Assembly (NCBI GenBank): GCA_054601695.1
Contig: BAAHQB010000097.1
Span: forward strand, 248,001-312,000
Length of the DNA: 64,000 nucleotides
Origin: Amorphochlora amoebiformis
Lineage: Eukaryota; Cercozoa; Chlorarachniophyceae
Direction: 5' to 3'
In this document: positions 29,677-45,570 of the stretch, in pieces
Layout of the letters: every line of letters starts with the position of its first letter
Numbering within the stretch: position 1 is the stretch's first letter
The notes under the pieces: model-generated
Told to the model about the DNA's origin: nothing
Seen by the model: only the letters and a program-made list of their open reading frames with translations
Databases searched by the model: none
Made by a program: the position numbers and the translations under genes

Positions 29677-29744
29677 GGCCATCCTCTCAATCATCGCCGC
29701 AACAGCGGACCGTGAGCGTACGTAGCAATTGGAACCCATTTTAG
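26637..29744 (+). CDS. Tandem TH1-domain protein with N-myristoylation-type start (7 exons)
   Basis: Exons: 26637-26795, 26873-26971, 27026-27190, 27375-27482, 27540-27581, 27663-28288, 29678-29744 (421 aa; phases close). TH1 (myosin-I tail homology) is a basic domain that binds acidic phospholipids. Domain 1 lies at about residues 38-125 ([16 protein letters not shown], then [10 protein letters not shown], then [17 protein letters not shown]). Domain 2 lies at about 165-265 ([52 protein letters not shown]). The tail (about 280-421) is Ser/Arg/Pro-rich and probably disordered. The N-terminus MGAGSSN fits the N-myristoylation pattern (Gly2, Ser6). No motor, IQ motif or SH3 domain is encoded, and the ATG is preceded by the divergent MOB1 promoter region, so this is not simply the tail of a myosin gene. 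Most introns here are short (50-200 bp) without (TA)n. The final junction was chosen for phase (donor at 28289); a donor at 28285 would end the protein earlier. Confidence 0.83.
29175..29416. repeat. Two-copy 169-bp-period duplication in TH1-gene intron
   Basis: Copy 1 about 29175-29245 and copy 2 about 29344-29416 share ATTAAAC, then GTATCATATATTTCTGA, then TATTTTCTATTAACACACAT. They are separated by (TA)n. Confidence 0.85.
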
Positions 29745-30526
29745 TCGATCTCTGTGGCCTGGGTCCAGAGAGAGTCTTGGCGATTGGTGATCAGTGGCTG
29801 ATCAACTCGCAGTGGTGCTAACGATTTGTACTTCCCGATGTCGGATCCGAATGCGCAGTAGCGTTCGTTCAATCCCGGGAAAATCATAAGTTTAGGTACG
29901 TACTAGACGATACCTTTCGGCATATCTGTCTATCTGATCTAGCTAGCATGTAACGAAAACCGGCCGCGCCGTAGTGGGCGCCGTCAGTCGGGATAAGTAC
30001 GTACTCTAGGTACTAGCGATGAAATGTCCGCGCGAAATTTTAGTCTCATCAATTAGCCTAGCTTGTAGATCACCGATTAGAATTCCGGTAATTATACCCC
30101 GGGAGAATTCACTGTCACTGAAATCTAGATCTAGTACTTATACTAAATGTCTGAACATATACTAGATAAGTGAGTACTTTCTAGACTTTCTCTAGTTTCT
30201 ACACTTTCTAAACTCTAGTGCTAATAAAGTTCGGTGCAAATTTAATAGTCAAACTTCATCACACTAGCTAGGTATGCATGACAAATCACGAAAACCTTAC
30301 CCGAATCGCCGGCGGATTCACTTGCTCTGTGTAGTCTAGATAGCTAACTAGATCTACACTGGCTAGTTGGTTATAAAATCTCGGTTGCGACCCCGGTGTA
30401 CTCTTCCCTTCCCTCGAAACCCTTTTGCTTTTCCCCTGTTATGTGTGAAACATAGACATATGCATGATATCTAAAAAAATCTGTACATACATATGTCATA
30501 AGGACATATTACATACATGCATACGT

Positions 30527-30587
<61 letters not shown>

Positions 30588-30593
30588 ATACAC

Positions 30594-30636
<43 letters not shown>

Positions 30637-30790
30637 GTATATATATATATATATGCTTGCACATAGTTTTAAATATTATACAACATAGATAGAGTTATAT
30701 TTTTTGAAACACATATGAATACATTTACATATAAGTGCATATAAAATTAATATGCACGTACACGTACAACACATAAATACATGCATTTGC
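29745..30790. other. Convergent intergenic region TH1/CRY-DASH, CTAG-rich
   Basis: No gene is seen. The part 29745-30440 has normal base composition and about eighteen CTAG tetranucleotides by eye. It shares a short string (TTAATAGTCAAA) with the other convergent spacer at 15512-15525. The part 30450-30790 returns to (TA)n. Confidence 0.65.
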
Positions 30791-30894
30791 TTACTTTTTG
30801 AAGTCCTTCCGTCCCTCATTACCATTGCGATTAGGCACGAAGACTTTCCTTCTCATATATATTTGTGATATATATATATATATATATATACATT

Positions 30895-30946
<52 letters not shown>

Positions 30947-31122
30947 TGTACATGTGGTTATATAAAGAGATATACCTATGCATGTATATAAATTATATCT
31001 ACGTACACACACATATATATCTATATATAAACACACACATATATTTATATATAACTGGAGTACATACATATATATATATATATATAGATATACTTATATT
31101 ACATTTAAAGAAAATATATAAA

Positions 31123-31191
<69 letters not shown>

Positions 31192-31277
31192 TATATATAT
31201 CCGAGAGGAAGCAAATCTTAGGGGTCTAACTGGAAATATATATATTTATATATATATATCATCCATATACTTACACA

Positions 31278-31333
<56 letters not shown>

Positions 31334-31338
31334 CACAC

Positions 31339-31373
<35 letters not shown>

Positions 31374-31391
31374 GTATGTATATATACATAC

Positions 31392-31425
<34 letters not shown>

Positions 31426-31512
31426 ATATTTCGAAAGGAAGAAACCTTAAGGGTTTAACTGGAGCAGGATAATCCTGTCCGATTACGCAACCCATAGCTC
31501 TTTGATCACCTG

Positions 31513-31549
<37 letters not shown>

Positions 31550-31560
31550 CATATATATAT

Positions 31561-31657
<97 letters not shown>

Positions 31658-31668
31658 CATACATGTAC

Positions 31669-31713
<45 letters not shown>

Positions 31714-31873
31714 TATATATATATATATATATATATTAAAAATATATATACACATATATACACATATATATAACACTCCCTAGATGAATAGTAAATATAT
31801 ATGTGTGCGTTATGTATGTTTGTTTATATGGATCTAGTGTATACATATGTTTACGCGCTCACATACACACACG

Positions 31874-31938
<65 letters not shown>

Positions 31939-31959
31939 TCGGATATAGATATTCGTATT

Positions 31960-31990
<31 letters not shown>

Positions 31991-32227
31991 ATATATGTAT
32001 ATATATATATATATAAAAGTATATGAAAATACAAACACAAACACAAATATATATATATATAATATATATGTACATAGTACAAATAGATACACACATATAT
32101 ATTTAAGTATATATGTGTGTATATATTATATGTACGTAACTATATGTATACGTGCATTCATATATGTACATATGGTTTCGTATATATGTATTTTAAACAC
32201 ACACACATATACATATATATATATATA

Positions 32228-32278
<51 letters not shown>

Positions 32279-32428
32279 ACATACATAGTGCAAATTACGT
32301 GTATAATGTACGTGCGCATGTCCGTATATGTATGCATGAGTTTATTTCCATACATATAGCTGATGCACCTGATGACATTAACCATGGATGGTGTACGGAC
32401 TTCGCTGGTAATCCTTTCATAATATATG

Positions 32429-32462
<34 letters not shown>

Positions 32463-32539
32463 CGTATGTAGGAATACACAAACACGTATTCATACATATA
32501 TATATATATATATATCAATATATATATATATATATATAC

Positions 32540-32598
<59 letters not shown>

Positions 32599-32643
32599 CA
32601 CATATATACACACAAATGTATATATAGTATTTGTAATATATAC

Positions 32644-32678
<35 letters not shown>

Positions 32679-32687
32679 GAATATTTG

Positions 32688-32723
<36 letters not shown>

Positions 32724-33388
32724 ATATACATAATATGTAATTTACATGTGTATATACATTATTTATATACATATTGATATGATACATACATGTAATTGTT
32801 TTCAATGAAGTATATACGTACACACATATATATATAGACATACACACACATATATATATATATTTATATTATACGTACATTATAAATAGAATAAGCGGAG
32901 AGAGAGAGAAATGAGGGGGAATTTCATAAATATACGAACATATTCAAATAAGAGAGGGAACAAAAAGAAGGAAGAGAGAGGGAGTAAGAGAGGGAGGAGA
33001 GATACGGAGGATAGAGAGGAAGAGAAAGAGAGATGGGGAGAGAGGAGGATATTTTTTACCTTTGAGCTCTGGGCACCAAAGTTTAACATAGTCACCTTGT
33101 TTATCATAGTCTGATGCCTGAATACAATATGTATATATATATATATATATGCATATATAATATATATATATAGATATATATATATATATATAAGTGTGTA
33201 ATAGACACACATACATACCTGTTTAGACATATTGAAGCGATTAATTCGGCCGCCCGTGAGACCCGCCGCAGCTACCCAGTTCCCATAGTTTGAGCAAACT
33301 GTATAACATTTATATGGATATATATACAATATATACAACGTATATAATACATAAATATATATATTATGTATGTATATATATATATATG

Positions 33389-33420
<32 letters not shown>

Positions 33421-33437
33421 CATACATCTGTATATAA

Positions 33438-33482
<45 letters not shown>

Positions 33483-33521
33483 CATAAATATATATATTAT
33501 GTATGTATATATATATATATG

Positions 33522-33557
<36 letters not shown>

Positions 33558-33668
33558 CATGTAGATGTATACATATGATTTGTGAATATATACATATTTT
33601 TATATATGTGTGAGTGGAAGATTATTTTCATCTACAATCTTAATGTACATACGGATATACATACACAT

Positions 33669-33701
<33 letters not shown>

Positions 33702-33867
33702 AATATATATATGTATATACATAGATATATGTAGAGTTCACCTTCAAATATATCCATAATGAATTAAGTTATATGTGCACATACGTACGTATATATAATA
33801 CACTTATGAATATGTGCAAAGAACAAATAATAAATACACATACATATATGTACACATATACATATAC

Positions 33868-33922
<55 letters not shown>

Positions 33923-34305
33923 GTGTCCATGCACAATATATAATATACATATTAGTATATATATACAGACACATATGTGTATGTATATATATATATATAT
34001 ACATTTATAAAATAAGTTTAGGCACATATGTACATGCTATATATATATATATATAATATACATTTATAACATACCATCATGATCAAGGAGCAGACTCTCG
34101 AAGTGATCTGCCCCAAACCTGGCAAGATGTATATATATATATATATGTATAAATATATATATATATAATATACATGTATATAATATATATATATATATAT
34201 ATAATTATGTATGTACATATATAGTATACATATATAATATATATATATATATGGATATTTGCTATAAATTTATTTAAAAATGCATATATGGGCATACATG
34301 TATGA

Positions 34306-34346
<41 letters not shown>

Positions 34347-34640
34347 CGTATTATAATAGTGACTTGTTCATTCCTCATACGATGCATATATCTACTGATC
34401 TACGTAATATTGTATATTTGTGTATATATACATATATATACATATATATCTTTATTCACATATATGCATGTATATATATATATATATTTAGAAATGTATA
34501 TATACAAATACATACCTCCAATCCACACCTAAGTCATGCACGAGATACGAAGCAACGTTCTGACGACCTATACATATGTGCACATCATTATAATAATATG
34601 TATATGTATAAATATATATATATATATATATGTATATAAA

Positions 34641-34671
<31 letters not shown>

Positions 34672-34764
34672 TATATATACGTATGTATACATACACTAAA
34701 TATATATATATATATATTATATATACATATATATTGTATATATATTATATATATATATCAATAC

Positions 34765-34800
<36 letters not shown>

Positions 34801-34844
34801 TCACACACACAAAACACACATACACACATATATATATTGATATA

Positions 34845-34882
<38 letters not shown>

Positions 34883-35288
34883 GAACGACCATATACATAG
34901 CACGAGCGTACGCAGCTCGAAGAGTAGATATCGATAGCGTATTAAAACATAGTCATAGCTGCACTTGGGATCGCTAGAGATCCCAGAGACTATTGGAGAT
35001 TGGAGTAGCCGGTACTACCCGGCACTAACGGAGACTACCCGGTACTACCCGGAACACCCTGGAGGCATTCTAGAAGGTTCGATTAGGTTCCGAGAGAAAG
35101 GAAGAGAACTTCGAACTAGTTAGAAATCCAATAGAAATCCAACCAGCCATAGCCTTCATAACTCAAGTTACCCAGTAACAATCGGACTAATCAGTGACAC
35201 GTGTACTGGCTGCACCGCCGCTATAACAATATATATATATATATATATATTAATAATGATAATAATAATAATAATAAAAAAAAAAAAA

Positions 35289-35355
<67 letters not shown>

Positions 35356-35423
35356 ACAAACACACCCATATAATTACATATATATATATATATATTTATA
35401 CATACATATATATATATATATAT

Positions 35424-35464
<41 letters not shown>

Positions 35465-35982
35465 TTACGTACATAAACAAATCTAAATAATATTTAGACA
35501 TTCATACATTGTACCTCGATTGGACATAAACCCGGTTCGCCTTAGCTCCCTCATGTTTGCGTCCACCTTATATAACATGTACAATGTATGTGTTTATATA
35601 TGGAAATGTAATGCGTAGGGTGGTTAGGGTTAGGGTTAGGGTTAGGGTTGGAGCATGTTAGTATACCGGTGGCCCGTCGTTGTTAACCGATGGTTAGGGT
35701 TAGGGCGTTGTGTTAGGGCGTCGGATTAGGGTTAGGGTTAAGGTTAGGGATAGGGTTAGGGTTAGGGCGTCGGGTTAGGGTTAGGGTTGGAGCATGTTAG
35801 TATACTGGTGGCCCGTTGTTGTTAACCGATGGTTAGGGTTAGGGCGTCGGGTCAGGGCGTCGGATTAGGGTTAGGGTTAGGGTTAGGCTTCGTGTTAGGG
35901 TTAGGGTTAGGGCCAGGGTTAGGGTTGAGCATGTTAGTATACTGGTGTACACGTATATATATATATATATAATACATATGGC

Positions 35983-36014
<32 letters not shown>

Positions 36015-36220
36015 GATATATATATATATATATACTTAGATAGAATAACTAAGTACTGATATATATCTATATATATATATATATATAAATATACATATAT
36101 ATATATATAAATGTAATATCGTTCTATCGTTCAATCTATCTGACATATATTTATATCTATCTATCTATATATATACTATATACATCTCTCTCTGTATATA
36201 TATTATATATGTAGCATATC

Positions 36221-36251
<31 letters not shown>

Positions 36252-36597
36252 CCCCTACATATATATGCACATATACATATATATATTACATATGTATACA
36301 TACATGTTTACATATTAGTGTTTATTACTGTTATTTACGCACACAAATACATTTAGATGTGTACCTCGTATTTATGTACATAATGTATATAAATACATAC
36401 ATATAAATATACATATCAATATATATATATATATATATATAATATATATTATATATATATAATATATATTATATATATATATATATATATCCACGTATAC
36501 ATTTATATATATCATAGACTTGTAGTTACTCGTAATACATATGGGCATACATCTATATATATATATATATATTTATATGTATATATATAATGTATAA

Positions 36598-36635
<38 letters not shown>

Positions 36636-36665
36636 CATATGTATGTATATATATATGTGTATGTG

Positions 36666-36705
<40 letters not shown>

Positions 36706-37263
36706 GCACACACACTATATATATATATATATGTGGGTATATATGTGTATATATATATATATATGTATGTGTGTATATATATATATGTATATATGTATAT
36801 ATTGTGTATAATTACCCATGGGACTCCAGTATTCCCTTCCTTCCAAGCTCGGATTAACTTAGAGTCTCTGTATATACCGAAATATATTTACATATGTATA
36901 TATACGTATATATATATATATGTATTATACATGATACATAAAATATATCGTATATATTGTATATATGAAAATTTACTAGTACATAAATATGTGTATATGG
37001 ACATAAATGTAACTGTCATACATGCATACATGCATCTGAGGTATATGCACTACTACAACTACGTATGTAAATGTATGTATACATACACGCATGTTATATA
37101 TATATATATGTATATGTGTGTATGTATACGTTTATTTGTATATAGATACATACCTATACATTCATATGTATACCTTATGTATTCATACATATATTAGTTC
37201 ATGTTTATATATCTATATATACATATATGTATATATATATATATAAAATATTGTATATATATA

Positions 37264-37319
<56 letters not shown>

Positions 37320-37433
37320 TTACTTATGTTATTTTCATATTTCGCATATATACATATATATACACATATACATATATATATATATATATATATAAATATA
37401 TATTTTCTATTATACATATACATACACACATAT

Positions 37434-37466
<33 letters not shown>

Positions 37467-37682
37467 CAGATATATATATATATACACATATACAGATAAT
37501 CTTTTAGACCGATTCCAGTTTCTAGGTCGCCCCCGGGGGCCGTTGAGATGAAAAACAGCATTACCGTGCTTTACGCAGAAAAATCGCATCTGAGATGTTT
37601 GTATCTATAAAACGCGTTATGCGTATGACTAAATGTAGATATACTTCTATATTTATGTATGTATTCGTACACACTCACACTT

Positions 37683-37739
<57 letters not shown>

Positions 37740-38177
37740 CACATACATATATATACACATATATACACATATACACATGCATATATACATCGTATGTTAG
37801 ATATTTATGCACACACGTGTTTTTACATACACATGTATACACATATATACATACACATATACATATGTATAATACAATAATACACGTATGATTACACATA
37901 CACATACATATATATACATACATGTATAATTAAATTATTTATTTATATATACACACACACACACGTATATACATAACGCATGTACAAATCTACACAAATA
38001 CATAATCCCACACCAGCTCCAGAATAAGTCAATGCACGTACACACATGCACACACACACATATTTATACAGATGTGTACGCATATGCATATATAAATATA
38101 TACACATACATATATATATATACACATATATAATTATATAATAATAATAATAATGATAATAATATATATATATATAC

Positions 38178-38214
<37 letters not shown>

Positions 38215-38274
38215 CATATATATTTCTGATAAGAAAAACATAATATGCATACGCACACATATATTACATACGTT

Positions 38275-38315
<41 letters not shown>

Positions 38316-38532
38316 TATATTATATTTACACATAAACAAAACAGTAATATAATCCTCACATAATCACGCCACAGTAGCTCAAAGATAAGCCAGTAGGTAT
38401 GCACAGTCTGACCCCCCGTCTTTTCTTCGTATTCCCGTGTCTTATTAGGGTTAAAAATAGGAACTTCTAAGGTCAGGGTAAGGGATAAGGTCCACGCTAG
38501 GGTGGAGATGAGAGCTAGAGATAATGTATATT

Positions 38533-38566
<34 letters not shown>

Positions 38567-38753
38567 AATGTGTATATATGTGTGTTTTTGGTACCTTCCA
38601 GTACACCATTCGCGGAGATAGACAGCCATTCGCGAGCCAAGGAGAATACTTTGACGAGTAATTCTCTCCAATTAGTCCGTTACGTGTTGACTTGTAGGTC
38701 TAGTTCGTGAATGTATACTTACATATACTTGTATATATTTATGAACGTAATGT

Positions 38754-38799
<46 letters not shown>

Positions 38800-39086
38800 C
38801 TATATATATAGTATATGTATACAATATATCTTTATATATATATATATATATATATATATGCATGATTGAATGTATGCACGTACACTATATCGATGTACGT
38901 GTAAAATATGTGTCCCTGTATATCATACGTACCTATATACATACTTACTACATTTGTAAAACTACATTCAAATATATACAAATCTTTTGACATGTACATA
39001 TTCACATATACTCATTCATACGTATATATATATATATTATATTATATTATGTAGATATATATATATATATGTATAATATATATATA

Positions 39087-39139
<53 letters not shown>

Positions 39140-39391
39140 GTATAATAAATATATGGACATCAAAACAAACCTTGAGTCCGGTCCTAGTGAAATAGCTAAG
39201 TCTCTTGAGCGCTTCAGTTTCCCCTCCCTTAAACGGCAGTACTCCTCGCTTGTCTTCCTACGGAATCGAAAGGAAACACTTAAATAATACTTCGCTGAGA
39301 TTTTACTCTCTCTCTATTCCCGAGCACCCAAGAGAGAGAGATAGTATATACGTATATATATTATATTATTTAGATATATATACATATATAT

Positions 39392-39439
<48 letters not shown>

Positions 39440-39505
39440 ATACACTTATAATATACGTTTTTCATAACATGGATATGCATTATATGCCTGTTTATTTAGT
39501 ATTCA

Positions 39506-39559
<54 letters not shown>

Positions 39560-39686
39560 CTACATATGTATATTAAATGTATATATATATATTTATATTT
39601 TGTATATTTAATATATCTATTATATATAATGTACATTTGTTACACATATATTATATATTCACTTATTCCATGTATATACATCTATA

Positions 39687-39738
<52 letters not shown>

Positions 39739-40078
39739 AAACAAGTTCTATATTTACATTTGTAATATGTGTATATACACAATGTATACATATTATGCGC
39801 ATATGTGTACAAGGGAAAATCCTTACCGTTTGACCGATTTCATCCGAAGTGAATCCAAGATCCTCAAGCGAAGGTGATTCTCCTAACAATCCTGGATTAT
39901 CCTGGAAAAAACCACGGAAAATTTCGAAATCTTTAGAATGTGTCCATAACGGTTTCAAAAATTGTAACACGTATGTATGTAAAGAAAAGAAAAAAATGTA
40001 GATTCTTTCGGCATGCGCGGAAGACCTCGTGAGTAATTAGGGAGAAAGATCGATATGTATATATACACGTATATATAT

Positions 40079-40125
<47 letters not shown>

Positions 40126-40171
40126 CATATATGCATATATCTTTATGTATGTATGTGTAGTATTAATATGT

Positions 40172-40218
<47 letters not shown>

Positions 40219-40219
40219 G

Positions 40220-40266
<47 letters not shown>

Positions 40267-40444
40267 GCATATGTGTGTATATACACTGCTACCTTAAACT
40301 CTGGTCGAAGAAGCTTGGGATCGGGCATATATATATATATATATATATGTGTTTGTGTGTATGTGTTATTAATATATGACATATATATATATATGTATAT
40401 GTATATATATATATGAATATATATATATATATATATATACATAC

Positions 40445-40482
<38 letters not shown>

Positions 40483-41059
40483 TACATATGTAAGAATATG
40501 TGTATATACATTGGTACCTTAAACTCTGGTCGAAGAAGCTTGGGATCGGGCAGGAGGGGACGGATTTCTACTTCAGCCTTTTTCTCAACTAAATATGTAT
40601 GTATTGTGTTATATATGTATGTATAAATATATCTATATATATCTATATATGTACATATATATATATATATATTATGCACACAACAGTTGACTTATGTGTA
40701 TGTGTCCGCGCATATATATATATATTATATAAATATATAGATGCAAATATATTCCATTGGCATTCATGTCGATGTACGTGAAATGTGAGCGTGAATTTAG
40801 GCATGAAAGTAATGTGTATGTATATATATATATGTGTATATATGTGTATGTATATATATGTATATATTTATATTTATGTGTACATGTATTTACATAGATA
40901 TATTGCAATGTTTAGACTAGTTATTTAATATAAATCTAAATAATACATACATATATGCAAGGCATACCCCACACACACGAGTATGCATATATATATATAT
41001 ATGTATATATATATACATATATATATATATGTATAAATATAAATATATATATAATATAC

Positions 41060-41103
<44 letters not shown>

Positions 41104-41272
41104 TCCACACACACATATGTACATAATATGTATATCCACGTATATATGTAGATATATACAACTTTATGCATACATATGTATCTATATATATATATAAGTT
41201 TGGATGTAATGTAATATATATCCACATATTTACATACATGCACAAATATAATATACATATATACATGTTCAA

Positions 41273-41321
<49 letters not shown>

Positions 41322-41362
41322 TAAACATATCGCAGGCATACTTTCATATAATATATATATTG

Positions 41363-41404
<42 letters not shown>

Positions 41405-41569
41405 TTATACATATGCATTTATATATATATATATATATATCTGTATATATATATATATAATATATGAAATGTAAATAGTTACGTATTTGTGCATTTTTCG
41501 ATACTTTGATTACGCATAGCTGTAAACGGTTCAGGGAGGCTTTCCATATCAAACGGTATATCATCCTGC

Positions 41570-41622
<53 letters not shown>

Positions 41623-41663
41623 TATGTACACATATATGTATATTATCAATATAAAGGTATATA

Positions 41664-41732
<69 letters not shown>

Positions 41733-41912
41733 TATTTGTGTTATTTGTGCGTATGTATGTGTGTGCAAACGTATCTATGTATATTATTATAAATTTAGAT
41801 AGGCATATAGATATATACATAGTTCTAATATACATATACACATATTGTACACATGCAAATATATAAAAAAACAAACATATACATATATACATATATATAT
41901 ATATATACCCAC

Positions 41913-41949
<37 letters not shown>

Positions 41950-42003
41950 ATATATACATATTTATTTACATATGAGTATGTAAATATATATATATATATT
42001 TAC

Positions 42004-42036
<33 letters not shown>

Positions 42037-42507
42037 TATATCAGTGTACACACACATGCATATATATATGTATATTTATATATATATATATATATTTACC
42101 TATACATAAAAACCATATATTTACCTGATAATATGCATGTATTATATTTTTGTCTATACATACATGTATATATACATGAAAAGTATAAACCTAGTTATGT
42201 ATAATATACATATATATATATATATGTATATATATAGGTATTATGTATTTGTTGTAGATATGTGTATGATGAATATATATTCATATATAATTCATTACAT
42301 ATTTATAAAAGTACAAATAAACATTTGCATATATATATATATGTATATATGTGTATATATATATATATATATAAATATATTTGTTTACATACCTAGGTAT
42401 ATATATGCACACATACATAAATACATACTTTGGTAATATATATATATATATATATACTTATTTATTTACATATATGTATTATATATAGATTCACACACAT
42501 ATATATG

Positions 42508-42577
<70 letters not shown>

Positions 42578-42833
42578 CATATTTATATATATATATTATA
42601 TATATGTATATTTATATATTAAGTATGTATTCCTTACCGGATGGTAGAGACTGGGACCCCAAACCTATGACATATATGCATATATGTATATATTATACAT
42701 ACATATATATATATACTATTTATACATATTAAAATATATATACATATATTCATTGTCACACACACACACACACACTTCTACATATATATATATAAAAATA
42801 TATATATTTATATATATATATATATATATTATA

Positions 42834-42879
<46 letters not shown>

Positions 42880-42880
42880 A

Positions 42881-42969
<89 letters not shown>

Positions 42970-43805
42970 GTACATATGCATGCGAACATACTCGCATGTA
43001 TAAATTCCATCCTAAAAACCCAAACATACTCACAGCCTGACCCTAACCCTAACCCTTAGACCCCTTAGAGTCAATGGTCCTAGGACTAAGACATGCTGAA
43101 TAATCTGATCCTTATACCCCTTACATGTACCTCTACCTTAACCCTAACCCCCTAACCTAAACCCTAGAGACACCTTACTAGCATAAAGTGCAATAACCTA
43201 ACCAAAACGGACCTTGACAAGCTTTGAGTCGCGCTGTTTGAGTTCCTCGTCAACCTGAGGTTTAATCCGTGATTAATACGTTGTATGTATATGTTTGTAC
43301 ATGTGATAGCAGAAATTTGTAAATGTTTATACATATTATACATATTTAAACATGTATATATATACATGTATGTATATGTAGATATACAGTACTAAATATA
43401 CATGTATATATATATATTATATATATATATATATACATTATATACATACATACACACATATATATTGCAAATAATTACTGTGTAGTATACAGATATATTA
43501 TATATAAATATATATATATATATATTATATGTGTACAATTATATACATGCATACACATATGTATATGGCATATAATTACTGTGTAGTAATATTTGTAACC
43601 CTAACCCTGACTCCATCCTTAACCCTTACCATATCCCTAACTCTAAACCCGACCGTAACGTTTGGAACCTTCGTGTCCAGTCTGAGTTCCTCTGATGTGA
43701 CCTCTTCTTGGCATACCACCACTGAATCTCGTCCCGCAACCTTTACATAGTACATATTTGAATGTGTATATGTATAAAACATATACATCCATCTATATAT
43801 AAGTA

Positions 43806-43847
<42 letters not shown>

Positions 43848-43899
43848 TATATATATAATATATACACACATATATACATATAGATGGAGATGTAAATAT

Positions 43900-43973
<74 letters not shown>

Positions 43974-44109
43974 CGTGTGTGTAATATTATGTGGAAAACC
44001 AGAATTGAATATTTTTGGGAAAGTTTATAATAAATGTATTAAATACATACATACGTATATTTATACACACACATATTTTATATATATATACAATACAAAC
44101 ATACATATA

Positions 44110-44145
<36 letters not shown>

Positions 44146-44591
44146 GCTAGAGAGAGAGAGAAGAGATGAGGAGAGGGAGAGTGCAACGAGAGAGAGGAAG
44201 AGGACAGAGAAATACATACCTTTGGAAGAATATCCTCTGGCTTCGAATGAAAAATGGCAAGATCGGACCCTGAGTGAGTAAATATATATATATATATATA
44301 TATACATCTATATATATATATATATATATGTATGTATACTACGAAAGGGAAAAAAATATTAAGAAATAAAAACGTAGTGTTTGCACATATGTATTTTTAT
44401 ATGCTTATTTATACGTGTATACAATACATAAATATACATTTCTGTATATCTAAAAAATATATATATATATATATATGTATGTACATATATATATATATAT
44501 GTGTGTGTATATACATGCATACATATATGTATATATCATATATGCATATATATATATATATGTATACATACATACAAATATATATATATAT

Positions 44592-44628
<37 letters not shown>

Positions 44629-44949
44629 AATATATTCACGTTCGCATATTCATAAATGTCTACACAAATACATACATATATTGAATTATATGTACATACC
44701 GGCCGCTTTAAGGTTACGTTTGAGATCCTCTACGCTCTCTTTTAAGAACCGTGCCCGAAAGATTCCGGTCTTTCGAGATCCGAACGGAGTTTTCTCGAAC
44801 TGCCGAGGGTCGAATACAAACACTGGAGTTACCTGGTTAATTGTGTTTTTATTTTTAAGTTTATTACTGTGCGCCTGTATAAAATATGTATATATATATA
44901 TATGTGTGTGTGTGTTTAAATATATATCTATATGTATACATACATATAT

Positions 44950-45004
<55 letters not shown>

Positions 45005-45118
45005 TGTGCATAATATTCATGAATATATACATATATATATGTATATAATATTTTTAAATATATACATATATATATATTAACCACACATGTGTATATATTA
45101 TATATATACAACTATACA

Positions 45119-45156
<38 letters not shown>

Positions 45157-45184
45157 GATATATACATATATAAATAGTATATGT

Positions 45185-45221
<37 letters not shown>

Positions 45222-45311
45222 TGTTTACATATTTACATACTATGCATACGTACATAAATATGTATATGTTCACATATTTACCAATACACACACACACATA
45301 TATATATATAC

Positions 45312-45346
<35 letters not shown>

Positions 45347-45448
45347 TTTTATGCACATTATATTTATGAACATGCATGCATGTGTACAAGCAATGTACAA
45401 TTAAGCATTCTATACACACACATACACATACACACACACACACGTATG

Positions 45449-45503
<55 letters not shown>

Positions 45504-45518
45504 ACATATATAATATAT

Positions 45519-45570
<52 letters not shown>

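Noticed and set aside
35168-35501. Frames of poly-Asn, poly-Ile and poly-Tyr
   Set aside because: Produced by the (AAT)n microsatellite in a CRY-DASH intron.
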